The position numbers and the translations under genes are program-made. The notes below the pieces were generated by a model that had not been told where the DNA came from, did no database searches, and saw only the letters and a program-made list of their open reading frames with translations. 7,916 bases of DNA. Origin: an uncultured Clostridia bacterium. Lineage in GTDB: Bacteria; Bacillota; Clostridia; TANB77; CAG-508. The stretch's first letter is position 1; every line of letters begins with the position of its first letter. Below are positions 1 to 6,819 of the stretch, piece after piece. Location of the stretch: NCBI GenBank assembly GCA_904419095.1, contig CAJFQT010000064.1:1-7916 (forward strand), in the 5' to 3' direction.

Positions 1-46
1 TAATTTTTGATTTTTTATATTTTTGCATATTGCAATTTTTTTAATA

Positions 47-141
47 AAATGCTATATTTATTTTGTACACATTAAATTCATAAATCAAAATAATTTATAT
101 AAATCAAATTTAATTTCCACACAAAAAGTTATATAGCATTT
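47..141. repeat. Imperfect inverted repeat in leader region
   Basis: AAATGCTATAT at 47-57 is the exact reverse complement of ATATAGCATTT at 131-141. Inside it, TTTTGT (61-66) can pair with ACAAAA (121-126), so an RNA from here could form an interrupted stem with a loop of about 54 nt. It lies just left of a strong terminator and right of a small TTGCA/TGCAA hairpin (23-35) followed by seven T. No ORF with a ribosome binding site is present. It may belong to the 3' region of an upstream gene or to a small RNA. Chance pairing in AT-rich DNA is possible. Confidence 0.35.
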
Positions 142-163
142 ATTTAAAGTAAAAACTCGAATT

Positions 164-236
164 AAACTCCTTTAGAATAAAGGGATTAAGATTATTTAAA
201 ATAATTAAAATCCAATTAATCTAAAAGAGTTTTTTT
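164..236 (+). terminator. Long hairpin terminator of an upstream transcript
   Basis: AAACTCCTTTAGA (164-176) pairs with TCTAAAAGAGTTT (220-232) over 13 positions with one C-A mismatch, and the right arm runs into a tract of seven T (230-236). The interior is also paired: GGATT (183-187) with AATCC (209-213), and ATTATT (191-196) with AATAAT (200-205). On the bottom strand the tail is weaker, so rightward termination is favoured. It separates the upstream locus from the gene at 362. I see no T-box or known riboswitch signature. Confidence 0.6.
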
Positions 237-306
237 ATATTTTTAGACAATTTTTTAAAATATTAACAACACCAAATAGCAAATTAATTAAAATGCACTT
301 AAAATC

Positions 307-336
307 TAGACACAAATATGTACAATATGATAAAAT
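307..336 (+). promoter_or_regulatory. Possible sigma-A promoter for the DUF362 gene
   Basis: TAGACA (307-312) resembles a -35 box. The only suitably spaced -10 candidates are GATAAA (329-334, spacer 16) and TAAAAT (331-336, spacer 18). A promoter is expected here because a terminator ends at 236 and the next gene starts at 362, but in sequence this AT-rich such matches are common. Confidence 0.3.
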
Positions 337-361
337 CAATTAGAAAAGGAGAGCGATAAAA

Positions 362-1480
362 ATGGAAAAATCACAAGTATATTTCACAGATTTCAGAGCA
401 AGACCAGGATACAACTTATTACAAAAATTAGAAAAACTAATAAAAAAAGCAGGAATTGAAAAAATTGACTTTGAAAACAAATATGTAGCAATAAAAATTC
501 ACTTTGGAGAGCCAGGAAACTTAGCATACTTAAGACCAAACTATGCAAAAGTAGTAGCAGATGTTGTAAAAAAATTAGGAGGAAAACCATTTTTAACAGA
601 CTGTAACACATTATATGTAGGAGCAAGAAAAAATGCTTTGGATCACATAGATGCAGCATATCTAAACGGATTCACACCTTTCTCAACAGGATGTAATGTA
701 ATAATAGCAGATGGATTAAAAGGAACAGACGAAAGCTATGTAGAAATTAACCAAGAATATGTAAAAACAGCTAAAATCGGTAGAGCAATAATGGATGCAG
801 ACATAGTAATCTCACTAAACCATTTTAAAGGACATGAAGGAACTGGATTTGGAGGAGCAATTAAAAATATAGGAATGGGATGCGGTTCAAGAGCTGGAAA
901 AATGGAGATGCATAGTAGTGGAAAACCAGAAGTAATATATGAAAAATGCAAAAAATGTAAACAATGTATAAAAATATGTGCACACGGAGCAATATCATAT
1001 GACGAAAATGGAAAAGCACAAATTGACCACAACAAGTGTGTAGGATGTGGAAGATGTATAGGAATATGCAATTTTGATGCAATAAAATCACCAAATGACG
1101 AAGCAGCAGACATTTTGAATAAAAAAATGGCAGAATATGCATATGCAGTAGTAAAAGAAAAACCACAATTTCATATTAGTTTAATTTGTGATGTATCACC
1201 AAACTGCGACTGTCATGCAGAAAACGATGCACCTATAGTTCCAAATATAGGAATGCTAGCATCATTTGATATGGTAGCACTAGATAAAGCATGTGCAGAT
1301 TTAGTAAATAAACAAGAAGCATTTCAAAATAGTGCATTAGGTGAAAATATAGAAAAACACGTTGAAGGACATGATAATTTCCACATAAATCATCCAGACA
1401 CAAACTGGGAAAGTCAAATAGAACACGGAGTAAAAATAGGACTAGGAAAAGAAGATTATGAATTAGTTATCATAAAATGA
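362..1480 (+). CDS. DUF362 protein with two 4Fe-4S ferredoxin clusters
   Basis: This 372-residue protein is a DUF362-family iron-sulfur protein, probably a cytoplasmic electron carrier or redox enzyme subunit; the exact reaction is not known. The N-terminal DUF362 domain covers about residues 1-190 and includes the family-like stretch HFKGHEGTGFGGAIKNIGMG (154-173). A ferredoxin-like insert follows with two CxxCxxCxxxC motifs, at C196/C199/C202/C206 and C226/C229/C232/C236, each able to hold a 4Fe-4S cluster. The C-terminal part completes the domain and has a further cysteine group, CDVSPNCDC (276-284). There is no signal peptide or membrane segment. The ATG is preceded by AAAGGAG (345-351) with 10 nt spacing. 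The gene is flanked by terminators and seems to be transcribed alone. Family assignment is firm; the physiological role is open. Confidence 0.9.
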   Translation: MEKSQVYFTDFRARPGYNLLQKLEKLIKKAGIEKIDFENKYVAIKIHFGEPGNLAYLRPNYAKVVADVVKKLGGKPFLTDCNTLYVGARKNALDHIDAAYLNGFTPFSTGCNVIIADGLKGTDESYVEINQEYVKTAKIGRAIMDADIVISLNHFKGHEGTGFGGAIKNIGMGCGSRAGKMEMHSSGKPEVIYEKCKKCKQCIKICAHGAISYDENGKAQIDHNKCVGCGRCIGICNFDAIKSPNDEAADILNKKMAEYAYAVVKEKPQFHISLICDVSPNCDCHAENDAPIVPNIGMLASFDMVALDKACADLVNKQEAFQNSALGENIEKHVEGHDNFHINHPDTNWESQIEHGVKIGLGKEDYELVIIK

Positions 1481-1489
1481 GTGAAATAG

Positions 1490-1533
1490 ATGAACTTTGA
1501 AGGAATTGTTGACATTCTTTAAAGTTCATTTTC
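1490..1533 (+). terminator. Terminator after the DUF362 gene
   Basis: ATGAACTTT (1490-1498) pairs perfectly with AAAGTTCAT (1521-1529). The stem continues inward through GAAGGA against TTCTTT with two G-T wobbles, leaving a loop of about 10 nt (1505-1514). A short TTTTC tail follows. It starts 10 bases after the stop codon at 1480. The T tract is modest, but position and stem length support a Rho-independent terminator. Confidence 0.65.
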
Positions 1534-1623
1534 AAAATAATAAAGTAATTAATAATATGCATGAAAAAACTAATTAAATAAAAGTCAAGAAACATACTAT
1601 AAATTTCAAAGAGGAGAAAAATA

Positions 1624-2322
1624 ATGGAAAATCAATTTCAAAGAGAAGAAATGTTAATAGGAAAAGAAAAACTAGAAAAGTTAAAAAAATCAACAGTAAT
1701 AATATATGGAATTGGTGGAGTAGGATCATTTGTATGTGAGGCACTTGCAAGAGCGGGGATAGGTCACTTAATACTAGTAGACTATGACAAATTAGATATT
1801 ACAAATATAAATAGGCAAATAATAGCAACACATTCAAGCATAGGAAAACTAAAAACAGAAGTAATGAAAGAAAGAATTTTAGATATAAATCCACAAGCAA
1901 TTGTCGAAACATATAACAATGAAGAAACAAAAATAAAAGAAGAAACACTAATTACTGAAAAAATAGACTACATAGCAGACTGTGTTGACACGATATCAAC
2001 AAAAATAAAACTAATCCAAGAAGCAGATTACAAAAAAGTTCCAATAATATCATCAATGGGAACAGGAAACAAACTAGACCCAACCAAATTTGAAGTTTCA
2101 GATATATATAAAACATCTGTATGTCCACTTGCAAAAGTCATGAGAAAAGAATTAAAAAAAAGACAAATAAAAAAATTAAAAGTAGTATATTCAAAAGAAG
2201 AACCACATAAAGAAAAAGAAGAAACCAGCAAAAAAACTCCAGCCAGTATTTCATTTGTACCATCAGTTGCAGGACTAATAATGGCAGGAGAAATTATAAA
2301 AGACTTAGGGAACATTGTGTAG
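1624..2322 (+). CDS. tcdA: tRNA threonylcarbamoyladenosine dehydratase TcdA
   Basis: TcdA (also called CsdL) is an E1-like, ATP-dependent enzyme that dehydrates N6-threonylcarbamoyladenosine at position 37 of ANN-decoding tRNAs into the cyclic form ct6A. The 232-residue product shows the ThiF/MoeB/E1 fold: the nucleotide-binding loop GIGGVGS at 29-35, acidic D53 ending the second strand (LVD), the adenylation motif NxNRQ at 61-65, and DCVD at 119-122. TcdA-specific features are SSMGTGNKLDPTKFEVSDI (143-161) followed by KTSVCPLAK (163-171), and a C-terminal strand-helix with SFVPSVAG. It lacks the CxxC zinc motifs of MoeB and ThiF, which favours TcdA over those paralogues. It is slightly shorter than the roughly 268-residue E. 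coli enzyme. The ATG has AGAGGAG at 1610-1616 with 7 nt spacing. No clear promoter is visible, so readthrough from upstream cannot be excluded. Confidence 0.92.
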   Translation: MENQFQREEMLIGKEKLEKLKKSTVIIYGIGGVGSFVCEALARAGIGHLILVDYDKLDITNINRQIIATHSSIGKLKTEVMKERILDINPQAIVETYNNEETKIKEETLITEKIDYIADCVDTISTKIKLIQEADYKKVPIISSMGTGNKLDPTKFEVSDIYKTSVCPLAKVMRKELKKRQIKKLKVVYSKEEPHKEKEETSKKTPASISFVPSVAGLIMAGEIIKDLGNIV

Positions 2323-2329
2323 GGGATGA

Positions 2330-2354
2330 TTTGGAGTGTACCAAACATTCCAAA
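2330..2354. repeat. Hairpin without a T tail after tcdA
   Basis: TTTGGAGTGT (2330-2339) pairs with ACATTCCAAA (2345-2354) over 10 bp with one G-T wobble and the 5-nt loop ACCAA. It begins 8 bases after the tcdA stop. Neither strand has a T tract behind it, so it is not a normal intrinsic terminator; it could be an RNA-processing or stabilising hairpin. It lies 40 bp before the next gene's start, which lacks a visible Shine-Dalgarno. Confidence 0.5.
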
Positions 2355-2394
2355 AAAACGAATATTTTAAAAATAAATAGAAATAATATAAATT

Positions 2395-4705
2395 ATGGAA
2401 AAGTTAGAAAAAAAATTAAAAAACAGAAAAAAATTTATATTATTTCTATTTTTTTGTGCGTTTATCACAACAATTGTATTTTTAAGGGGAGAATCAAGTG
2501 CATCAGAGAAAAAAGAGGGAATAGAAAATTTCCCAGAAAGTTATAGACCATATCTTCAAGAATTAAAAAGGAAATATCCAAATTGGAATTTTACAGCTCT
2601 ATATACTGGATTTGACTGGAATTATGTGATACGGACAAGAAAATATTTTTGGGAAAAATTTAGTTCCAAAATCATATTCAGATAGATGGAAAAATACAAA
2701 ACCAGGAGAATATAATGTGGAAGTAGATGCAGGATGGGTAGACTGTTCTAGACAAGCGGTGGAGTATACCATGGATCCTAGAAATTTTTTGAATGAAGTG
2801 AGGATTTTTCAATTTGAAACATTATCATTTGAAGAAGCAACTAGCACAAAATCTACAATTGAGAAAATATTATATGGAACAGAATTTTATAATAAAAAAG
2901 TAGATTATTATAACAGCTCTGGAGCATTAATTTCTACAAATAGTTTATATTCTGACTTAATTTTAAGTGCTGGAAGGACATCAAGAGTAAGTAGCTTGCA
3001 TTTAGCTTCAAGAATAAAGCAAGAAGTGGGACCATTTCTATCACATTCGTCAATTAGTGGAACAGTAGATGGATTTAAAGGATTATATAATTTCTACAAT
3101 ATAGGAGCAACAAGTTCATCAGAACCTATGGGAGCAATTAAAAATGGGCTTCAATATGCGAAAGATGGAAAAGGTATGAGTAGTGATAAGAAGGCTAAAT
3201 ATTTAATACCATGGGATAACAAAGAAAAGGCAATAACAGGAGGAGCAATCTTTATTGGAGAAAGTTATATAAATGTAGGTCAGAACACAATTTATTTACA
3301 AAAATTTGATGTAAACGATGATAGAAAAGGTACGTTATTTACACATCAATATATGACAAATGTATTAGCACCATATAGTGAGGGAAAATCAACATATAAT
3401 GGATATAAGAATGGAAATATATTAAATTCTAATTTATCTTTTTTAATACCTGTATATGAAAATATGCCAGAATTACCAACAGAAACGCCTAATATTAATC
3501 CAAATGATTATACATCAGATAATACAAATGTTTATGCAGATGTTTCAACAGTATTAAATATACGTTCAGGTCCAAGCACATCATATGACATAGTTGCCAC
3601 AGTTTCAAAAGATGAGGTAATGACAAGAATAGCAAAAGGAAAACAAACAGGAGAGTTATGGGATAGAGTAAAACTTTCAAATGGAATCTTAGGGTATGCA
3701 TTTCAAAGCTATTTAAAAGAAGTTCCAGAAGAACCAGAGATACCAATTCAAGAGATACGACTATCATTATCCAAAAATCCAATAAATAAAAATGAAAAAG
3801 TTTCATTAGAAGTAAAAATTTTGCCAGAGAACGCAACAGATAAAACAATCAAATATTCATCAAGTGATACTTCTATTGCAATGGTCGATGAGAGTGGAAC
3901 AATTTTAGGACTACGTTCAGGAAATGCAATAATTACAGCATATTCAGAAAAATATAATATAAAAAAAGAAATTAAAATACAAGTTTATTCAGAAGTCACA
4001 GATTTAATTTTAGATGTAACAGATATTGTACTAATAAAAGGGCAAAGCACAAAAATAAATGCAAATGTTATGCCAGAAGATGCCAATAATCCTAAAGTAA
4101 TATTTAGTTCAAATAATAATGCAATTGCAACTGTTGATAGTGAAGGAAATATCAGCGCAATAGAAGAAGGAGAAACACAAATAATAGCAACAACAGAAGA
4201 AAATCAGATACAAAAAGAAGTGAATGTTAAAGTAGTAACCTTAGATGAAAATATAGAATTTACAGATTTAATAATAAAAGGCAATATAATATCAGGATTA
4301 GAAGAAGGAAAAAATAGTGTATTAGAAATAAAAAATAAAATACAAACAACATATAAAATAGAAATTTATAATGAAAACAATGAAGTTTTATTAGACAGCC
4401 AACCAGTAGGAACAGGAAATATCTTAAAATGCTTTGATGAGAATAATAATGAAGTAATGGAATATATCTTTTTATATTATGGTGATGTAAATGGAGATGG
4501 AAAGATAAATAGTATAGATTTATTAGTACTTCAAAGGCATATACTAGAAATAGAAAAATTAGAAGGAGTAAAAGTAAAAGCAGGAAATATAAATAAAGAC
4601 GGAAAGAAACCTACATCTAGAGATTTATTATTAATTCAAAGACATATTCTAGGATTGCAAAAAATAGATCAAAAAGAAAAGATAAAGGTTTATAGGCATC
4701 CATAA
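2395..4705 (+). pseudogene. Frameshifted dockerin-bearing GH73-type cell-wall hydrolase
   Basis: This is one gene split by an extra base. The first piece (2395-2685) is frame 1 and the rest (open back to 2630; longest ATG/GTG form 2717-4705) is the next frame. Removing one base in CGGA (2632-2635) joins VIR to QENIFGKNLVPKSYSDRW and gives about 769 residues. Domains on that numbering: signal or membrane segment 13-31; GH73-like N-acetylglucosaminidase domain about 45-350, with a likely catalytic glutamate at 210 (ASRIKQEVG) and family-like stretches such as TMDPRNFLNE and FTHQYMTN; bacterial SH3 about 377-441; two Ig-like (Big2) domains about 450-613; dockerin type I about 695-757, whose first calcium loop DVNGDGKINSID is canonical. 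It would cleave glycan strands outside the membrane. The ATG has no visible Shine-Dalgarno. AGGAG at 2703-2707 precedes the GTG at 2717 by 9 nt, but that product would lack export and part of the enzyme domain. A true mutation and an assembly error are both possible; the rest of the frame is intact, which suggests recency or error. Confidence 0.85.
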
Positions 4706-4735
4706 AAACCTAAATATATAAAATAAGGTGAGAAT

Positions 4736-6034
4736 TTGAAAAAATATAATTTAGCCATCTTAAAAAACAACAAAATATTTTCAGTATCAATATTAATGAC
4801 CGTATTTATTATAATAACAGCAATACCAATTACAACCAAGGCAACACAAGAAATAAATATTGAAACAGACAAAACAGAAATGTTAGTAGATGATAATGTA
4901 GTATTAACAATATCGAGTAGAGATGTACCAATAGCATCTGCAGACATAGAAATATTTTTTGACGAAAGCCAATTCGAATTCATATCAGGTCCAGAATTAT
5001 TAGACAAAAAAGAAAATAGTATAAAATACAGTTGGTTTGATGAAGATGGAGGAGTAACAGAAATAAATAATAGAGAAATATTTTCTATAGTACTAAAAGC
5101 AAAAAAAGAAGGGATTTTTCAAATAGGGATAACAGGTAAAGCTTATGATAAAAACGGAAATGAATTGAATATAGAATTTAAAGGAGTTTCTTTATATATA
5201 GAAAAAGAATCAAACGAAAGCTATTTACAAACCCAAGGAACAACTAGCATAGACGATAGAGCAGACAATGCCTTTTTACAAAATTTAAGACTTAATGAAG
5301 AAGGATTAGAGCCACAATTTGAAAAAGATATATTTAAATATTATATTATAGTAAATGAGAATATTCAAAACTTAGAAGTCACAGCTATTCCAGAAAATAT
5401 TAATTCAACAGTATATATAAATGGAAATACAGACTTAAAACTTGGAAATAATGACATACGAATAGAAGTGATATCAGCTGATAAAACCAAAAAGAATGAA
5501 TATATAATTCATGTTTCTAAAACAAAAGATATAGAAAAAGCAAATACAAATTTAGAAACGCTAGCTATTGAGAATGTGCCATTAGAACCGGAATTTGAAG
5601 CCTCAGTTACAAATTATAAAGTAACAGTAGAAAACAATATAAGTCAAGTTAATATACTAGCTATACCTGAAAATATAAATGCAAAAGTCTCAATAGAAAA
5701 AGATGAGGAATTAAAAATAGGTGATAATATAGCAAACATTACAGTACTTGCAGAAGATGGATTTTCACAAAAAAAGTATGTTATAAATATTCATAGAATG
5801 AATGAAGAAGAACAAAATGAATATGAAAGAAGGCAAGAGGAAAATCAAAAAAAATTAGGAGAATTATTAAGTACAAGTGAAGATAATACTTCTATCAATA
5901 AAGATATGCAAATCAGTGAAAAAGAAAATAACAATACAAAGAAAAATGTGGCTTTGATAATTATAGGAATAATTTTTGTAATTATGGTAGTATTAATTGT
6001 ATATTTATTTCGTAAAAACAGTAGTAAAAAATAG
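4736..6034 (+). CDS. Membrane-anchored cohesin-like/cadherin-like surface protein
   Basis: The 432-residue product is a surface protein fixed by a C-terminal membrane helix. In order: signal peptide (hydrophobic about 14-32, likely cleavage after TTKA at 36); a cohesin-like beta-sandwich, about 40-157, with the family's pattern of paired strands, a FFDESQFEF segment (74-82) matching the cohesin YDP..LEF region, and a later IVLKAKKEG strand; two cadherin-like beta-sandwich domains, about 179-262 and 270-353, which resemble each other (IPENINSTV/IPENINAKV); a charged linker about 354-403; a transmembrane helix about 404-425; and a short basic tail. There is no LPxTG motif. The TTG start at 4736 is chosen because AAGGTGAG (4725-4732) precedes it. 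The gene begins 30 bp after a dockerin-bearing hydrolase, suggesting an operon and a receptor-ligand pair. The cohesin call is by eye, from fold pattern and context, and is the least certain part. Confidence 0.75.
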   Translation: MKKYNLAILKNNKIFSVSILMTVFIIITAIPITTKATQEINIETDKTEMLVDDNVVLTISSRDVPIASADIEIFFDESQFEFISGPELLDKKENSIKYSWFDEDGGVTEINNREIFSIVLKAKKEGIFQIGITGKAYDKNGNELNIEFKGVSLYIEKESNESYLQTQGTTSIDDRADNAFLQNLRLNEEGLEPQFEKDIFKYYIIVNENIQNLEVTAIPENINSTVYINGNTDLKLGNNDIRIEVISADKTKKNEYIIHVSKTKDIEKANTNLETLAIENVPLEPEFEASVTNYKVTVENNISQVNILAIPENINAKVSIEKDEELKIGDNIANITVLAEDGFSQKKYVINIHRMNEEEQNEYERRQEENQKKLGELLSTSEDNTSINKDMQISEKENNNTKKNVALIIIGIIFVIMVVLIVYLFRKNSSKK

Positions 6035-6166
6035 TATATCAAAAACATGAAGAGCTTATCCGTGCTAATAAATAGATATTTAAGAGTTTTAGAAAATACG
6101 GCAGAAGTAACTATTATTAAAACAATAAAAAAATAATAATTAAATTTACGAGATAATAATATTTTT

Positions 6167-6200
6167 CCCAGAAATCTTTTAATTAAGTTTTCTGGGATTT
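6167..6200 (+). terminator. Terminator of the hydrolase/surface-protein operon
   Basis: CCCAGAAA (6167-6174) pairs exactly with TTTCTGGG (6189-6196), with CTT and AAG pairing further inside the loop, followed by ATTTT. It is one of the few GC-containing structures in this stretch and lies 132 bases after the stop at 6034. On the bottom strand the hairpin is followed by A residues, so it works only for rightward transcription. The interval 6035-6166 holds nothing else I can support. Confidence 0.65.
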
Positions 6201-6470
6201 TACTAATGTATAGAAAAATTCAAATTACTTTACTAGTACATAAATTTTTTAATTTGCAACAATAAAGAGTCATTAAAAATAATCCATGGAAACTTTACAA
6301 ACATATCTCAGCAACTTTTATATAATAATAAAGATAATGACATATTTTACATTAAAACTATTAATAAAAAACAATAAAGATATAATAAAAATATACGTAA
6401 AAAATAATATAATATTAATAAAAGTATAAAAATATAAAAAAACAAAAAAATAATTTAAAAATAATAATTA
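6201..6470. other. Gene-free AT-rich spacer
   Basis: About 270 bases of extreme A/T content, with the top strand from roughly 6375 to 6470 almost all A and T. I see no ORF with a ribosome binding site, no RNA gene and no mobile-element end. Many weak -10-like hexamers occur, as expected from composition, and none has a convincing -35 partner. It separates the wall-protein operon from the small-peptide/antisense region. Confidence 0.6.
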
Positions 6471-6472
6471 TA

Positions 6473-6518
6473 TTATTGACAATATAAGAGAAATATAGTA
6501 GTATTAAATTGTCAATAA
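6473..6518. repeat. 11-bp perfect inverted repeat flanking a promoter
   Basis: TTATTGACAAT (6473-6483) is the exact reverse complement of ATTGTCAATAA (6508-6518), with 24 bp between the arms and about 35 bp between arm centres. The left arm contains the -35 hexamer TTGACA and the right arm lies over the expected transcription start. This layout fits an operator bound by a dimeric or looping repressor. The left arm would not be in the transcript, so an RNA hairpin role is unlikely for a transcript starting here. No regulator in the window is an obvious partner. Confidence 0.5.
6476..6504 (+). promoter_or_regulatory. Sigma-A-like promoter for the small-peptide mRNA
   Basis: TTGACA (6476-6481) is a perfect -35 box. 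At the ideal 17-bp spacing lies TAGTAT (6499-6504), a 4/6 match to TATAAT. The predicted start is near 6511, giving a 216-nt untranslated leader before the ORF at 6727. The leader holds hairpins at 6533-6554, 6574-6599 and 6660-6688 and the start-codon helix. The moderate -10 keeps confidence down. Confidence 0.5.
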
Positions 6519-6526
6519 AATCAATG

Positions 6527-6602
6527 CAAAAATGCCAAGTTCGAAAACTTGGCAAAACTCAAAAAAATTAATTATAAATACAAGACCAATTGTATTTATT
6601 TC
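6527..6602 (-). ncRNA. Predicted ~76-nt antisense small RNA
   Basis: A bottom-strand promoter (6638-6609) predicts a start near 6602. The RNA would first form a 10-bp hairpin, ATAAATACAA (bottom strand, 6599-6590) with TTGTATTTAT (6583-6574), around the loop UUGGUC. A single-stranded T-rich linker follows. The end is an intrinsic terminator: TGCCAAGTT paired with AACTTGGCA (bottom strand, 6554-6533) closing a UUCG tetraloop, then TTTTT (6532-6528). The top strand has no T tract after this hairpin, so the terminator is directional. UUGG in the first loop fits the YUNR U-turn motif known from antisense RNAs that begin pairing by loop contact. The whole RNA is complementary to the leader of the 26-codon ORF. 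No known RNA family is recognised. Promoter and terminator at the right distance make this the best-supported RNA here, though its regulatory role is inferred. Confidence 0.6.
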
Positions 6603-6608
6603 AATTTC

Positions 6609-6638
6609 ATTATAACATAGAAATAGAAATAATGTAAA
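6609..6638 (-). promoter_or_regulatory. Extended -10 sigma-A promoter for the antisense RNA
   Basis: Read on the bottom strand, TTTACA (6638-6633) is a 5/6 -35 box, followed by an 18-bp spacer and a perfect TATAAT (6614-6609). TG one base before the -10 (6617-6616) makes an extended -10, TGTTATAAT. This is the closest match to a vegetative promoter that I found in the window. It fires leftward into the leader of the small-peptide mRNA, against the promoter at 6476-6504, so the two transcripts would overlap. Confidence 0.65.
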
Positions 6639-6734
6639 GTATTTATAATTAATATTTCATGAAAGCAAGTTATTTTATCATGCTTTCAGTAGATTAAATA
6701 ACACAAAAGAAAGGAGGATATTAATTATGAATAT
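6639..6734 (+). promoter_or_regulatory. Start-codon-sequestering helix in the mRNA leader
   Basis: GTATTTATAATTAATAT (6639-6655) can pair with ATATTAATTATGAATAT (6718-6734) over 17 consecutive positions, two of them G-U. The right arm holds the spacer, the start codon (6727-6729) and the next five bases of the small ORF. The helix encloses a second perfect stem, TGAAAGCA (6660-6667) with TGCTTTCA (6681-6688), 13-nt loop. The Shine-Dalgarno AAGGAGG (6711-6717) sits against the base of the helix, so ribosome loading would be hindered while the helix is closed. The arms are A/U-rich, so stability would be moderate and temperature-sensitive. Confidence 0.6.
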
Positions 6735-6807
6735 AAAAGCATTATTCAAAAGATTAAAAATTAAGTTAGAAATAATATTAGACATTTCAAATAAAAACAA
6801 CCAATAG
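6727..6807 (+). CDS. 26-residue small peptide, possible type I toxin
   Basis: This ORF was chosen because AAGGAGG (6711-6717), close to a perfect Shine-Dalgarno, sits 9 nt before its ATG, in a region otherwise empty of genes. The peptide starts MNIKALFKRLKIKLEIILDI and ends polar and asparagine-rich. Residues 3-20 could form an amphipathic helix: I, L and F on one side, five lysine/arginine residues mainly on the other, net charge about +4. It is not a classical membrane-spanning toxin, since no uninterrupted hydrophobic stretch is long enough. No family is recognised. A start codon locked in a helix, a long leader and an overlapping antisense RNA suggest a tightly repressed peptide, such as a type I toxin. 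It could also be a leader peptide for the gene at 6923 or a remnant. Confidence 0.5.
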   Translation: MNIKALFKRLKIKLEIILDISNKNNQ

Positions 6808-6819
6808 AAGTAAAAAACA

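Noticed and set aside
23..42. TTGCA-TAT-TGCAA hairpin followed by seven T as a terminator.
   Set aside because: The stem is only 5 bp with a 3-nt loop and one G-C pair flanked by A/T; too weak to call.
736..1113. Bottom-strand ORF of 125 codons within the DUF362 gene.
   Set aside because: It lies opposite a well-supported gene with conserved cysteine motifs and has no signals of its own.
1509..1537. TTGACA at 1509-1514 as a tcdA promoter.
   Set aside because: It lies in the loop of the DUF362 terminator, and the hexamer 17 bp downstream (TTCAAA) is a poor -10 box.
2331..2546. TTG-started 71-codon ORF overlapping the hydrolase start.
   Set aside because: Its basic, lysine-rich product matches nothing, the start is inside a hairpin, and it overlaps the hydrolase signal peptide in another frame.
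2632..2660. Programmed ribosomal frameshifting in the hydrolase gene.
   Set aside because: No slippery heptamer, no stop-codon-dependent site at the junction and no clear downstream stimulator; a plain one-base indel explains it.
6047..6136. 29-codon ORF after the surface-protein gene (MKSLSVLINRYL...).
   Set aside because: It has no Shine-Dalgarno and lies between a stop codon and that operon's terminator; composition alone can explain an ORF this short.
6533..6554. The GCCAAGTT/AACTTGGC hairpin as a rightward terminator.
   Set aside because: On the top strand it is followed by AAAAC; only the bottom strand has a U tract, so it was assigned to the antisense RNA.
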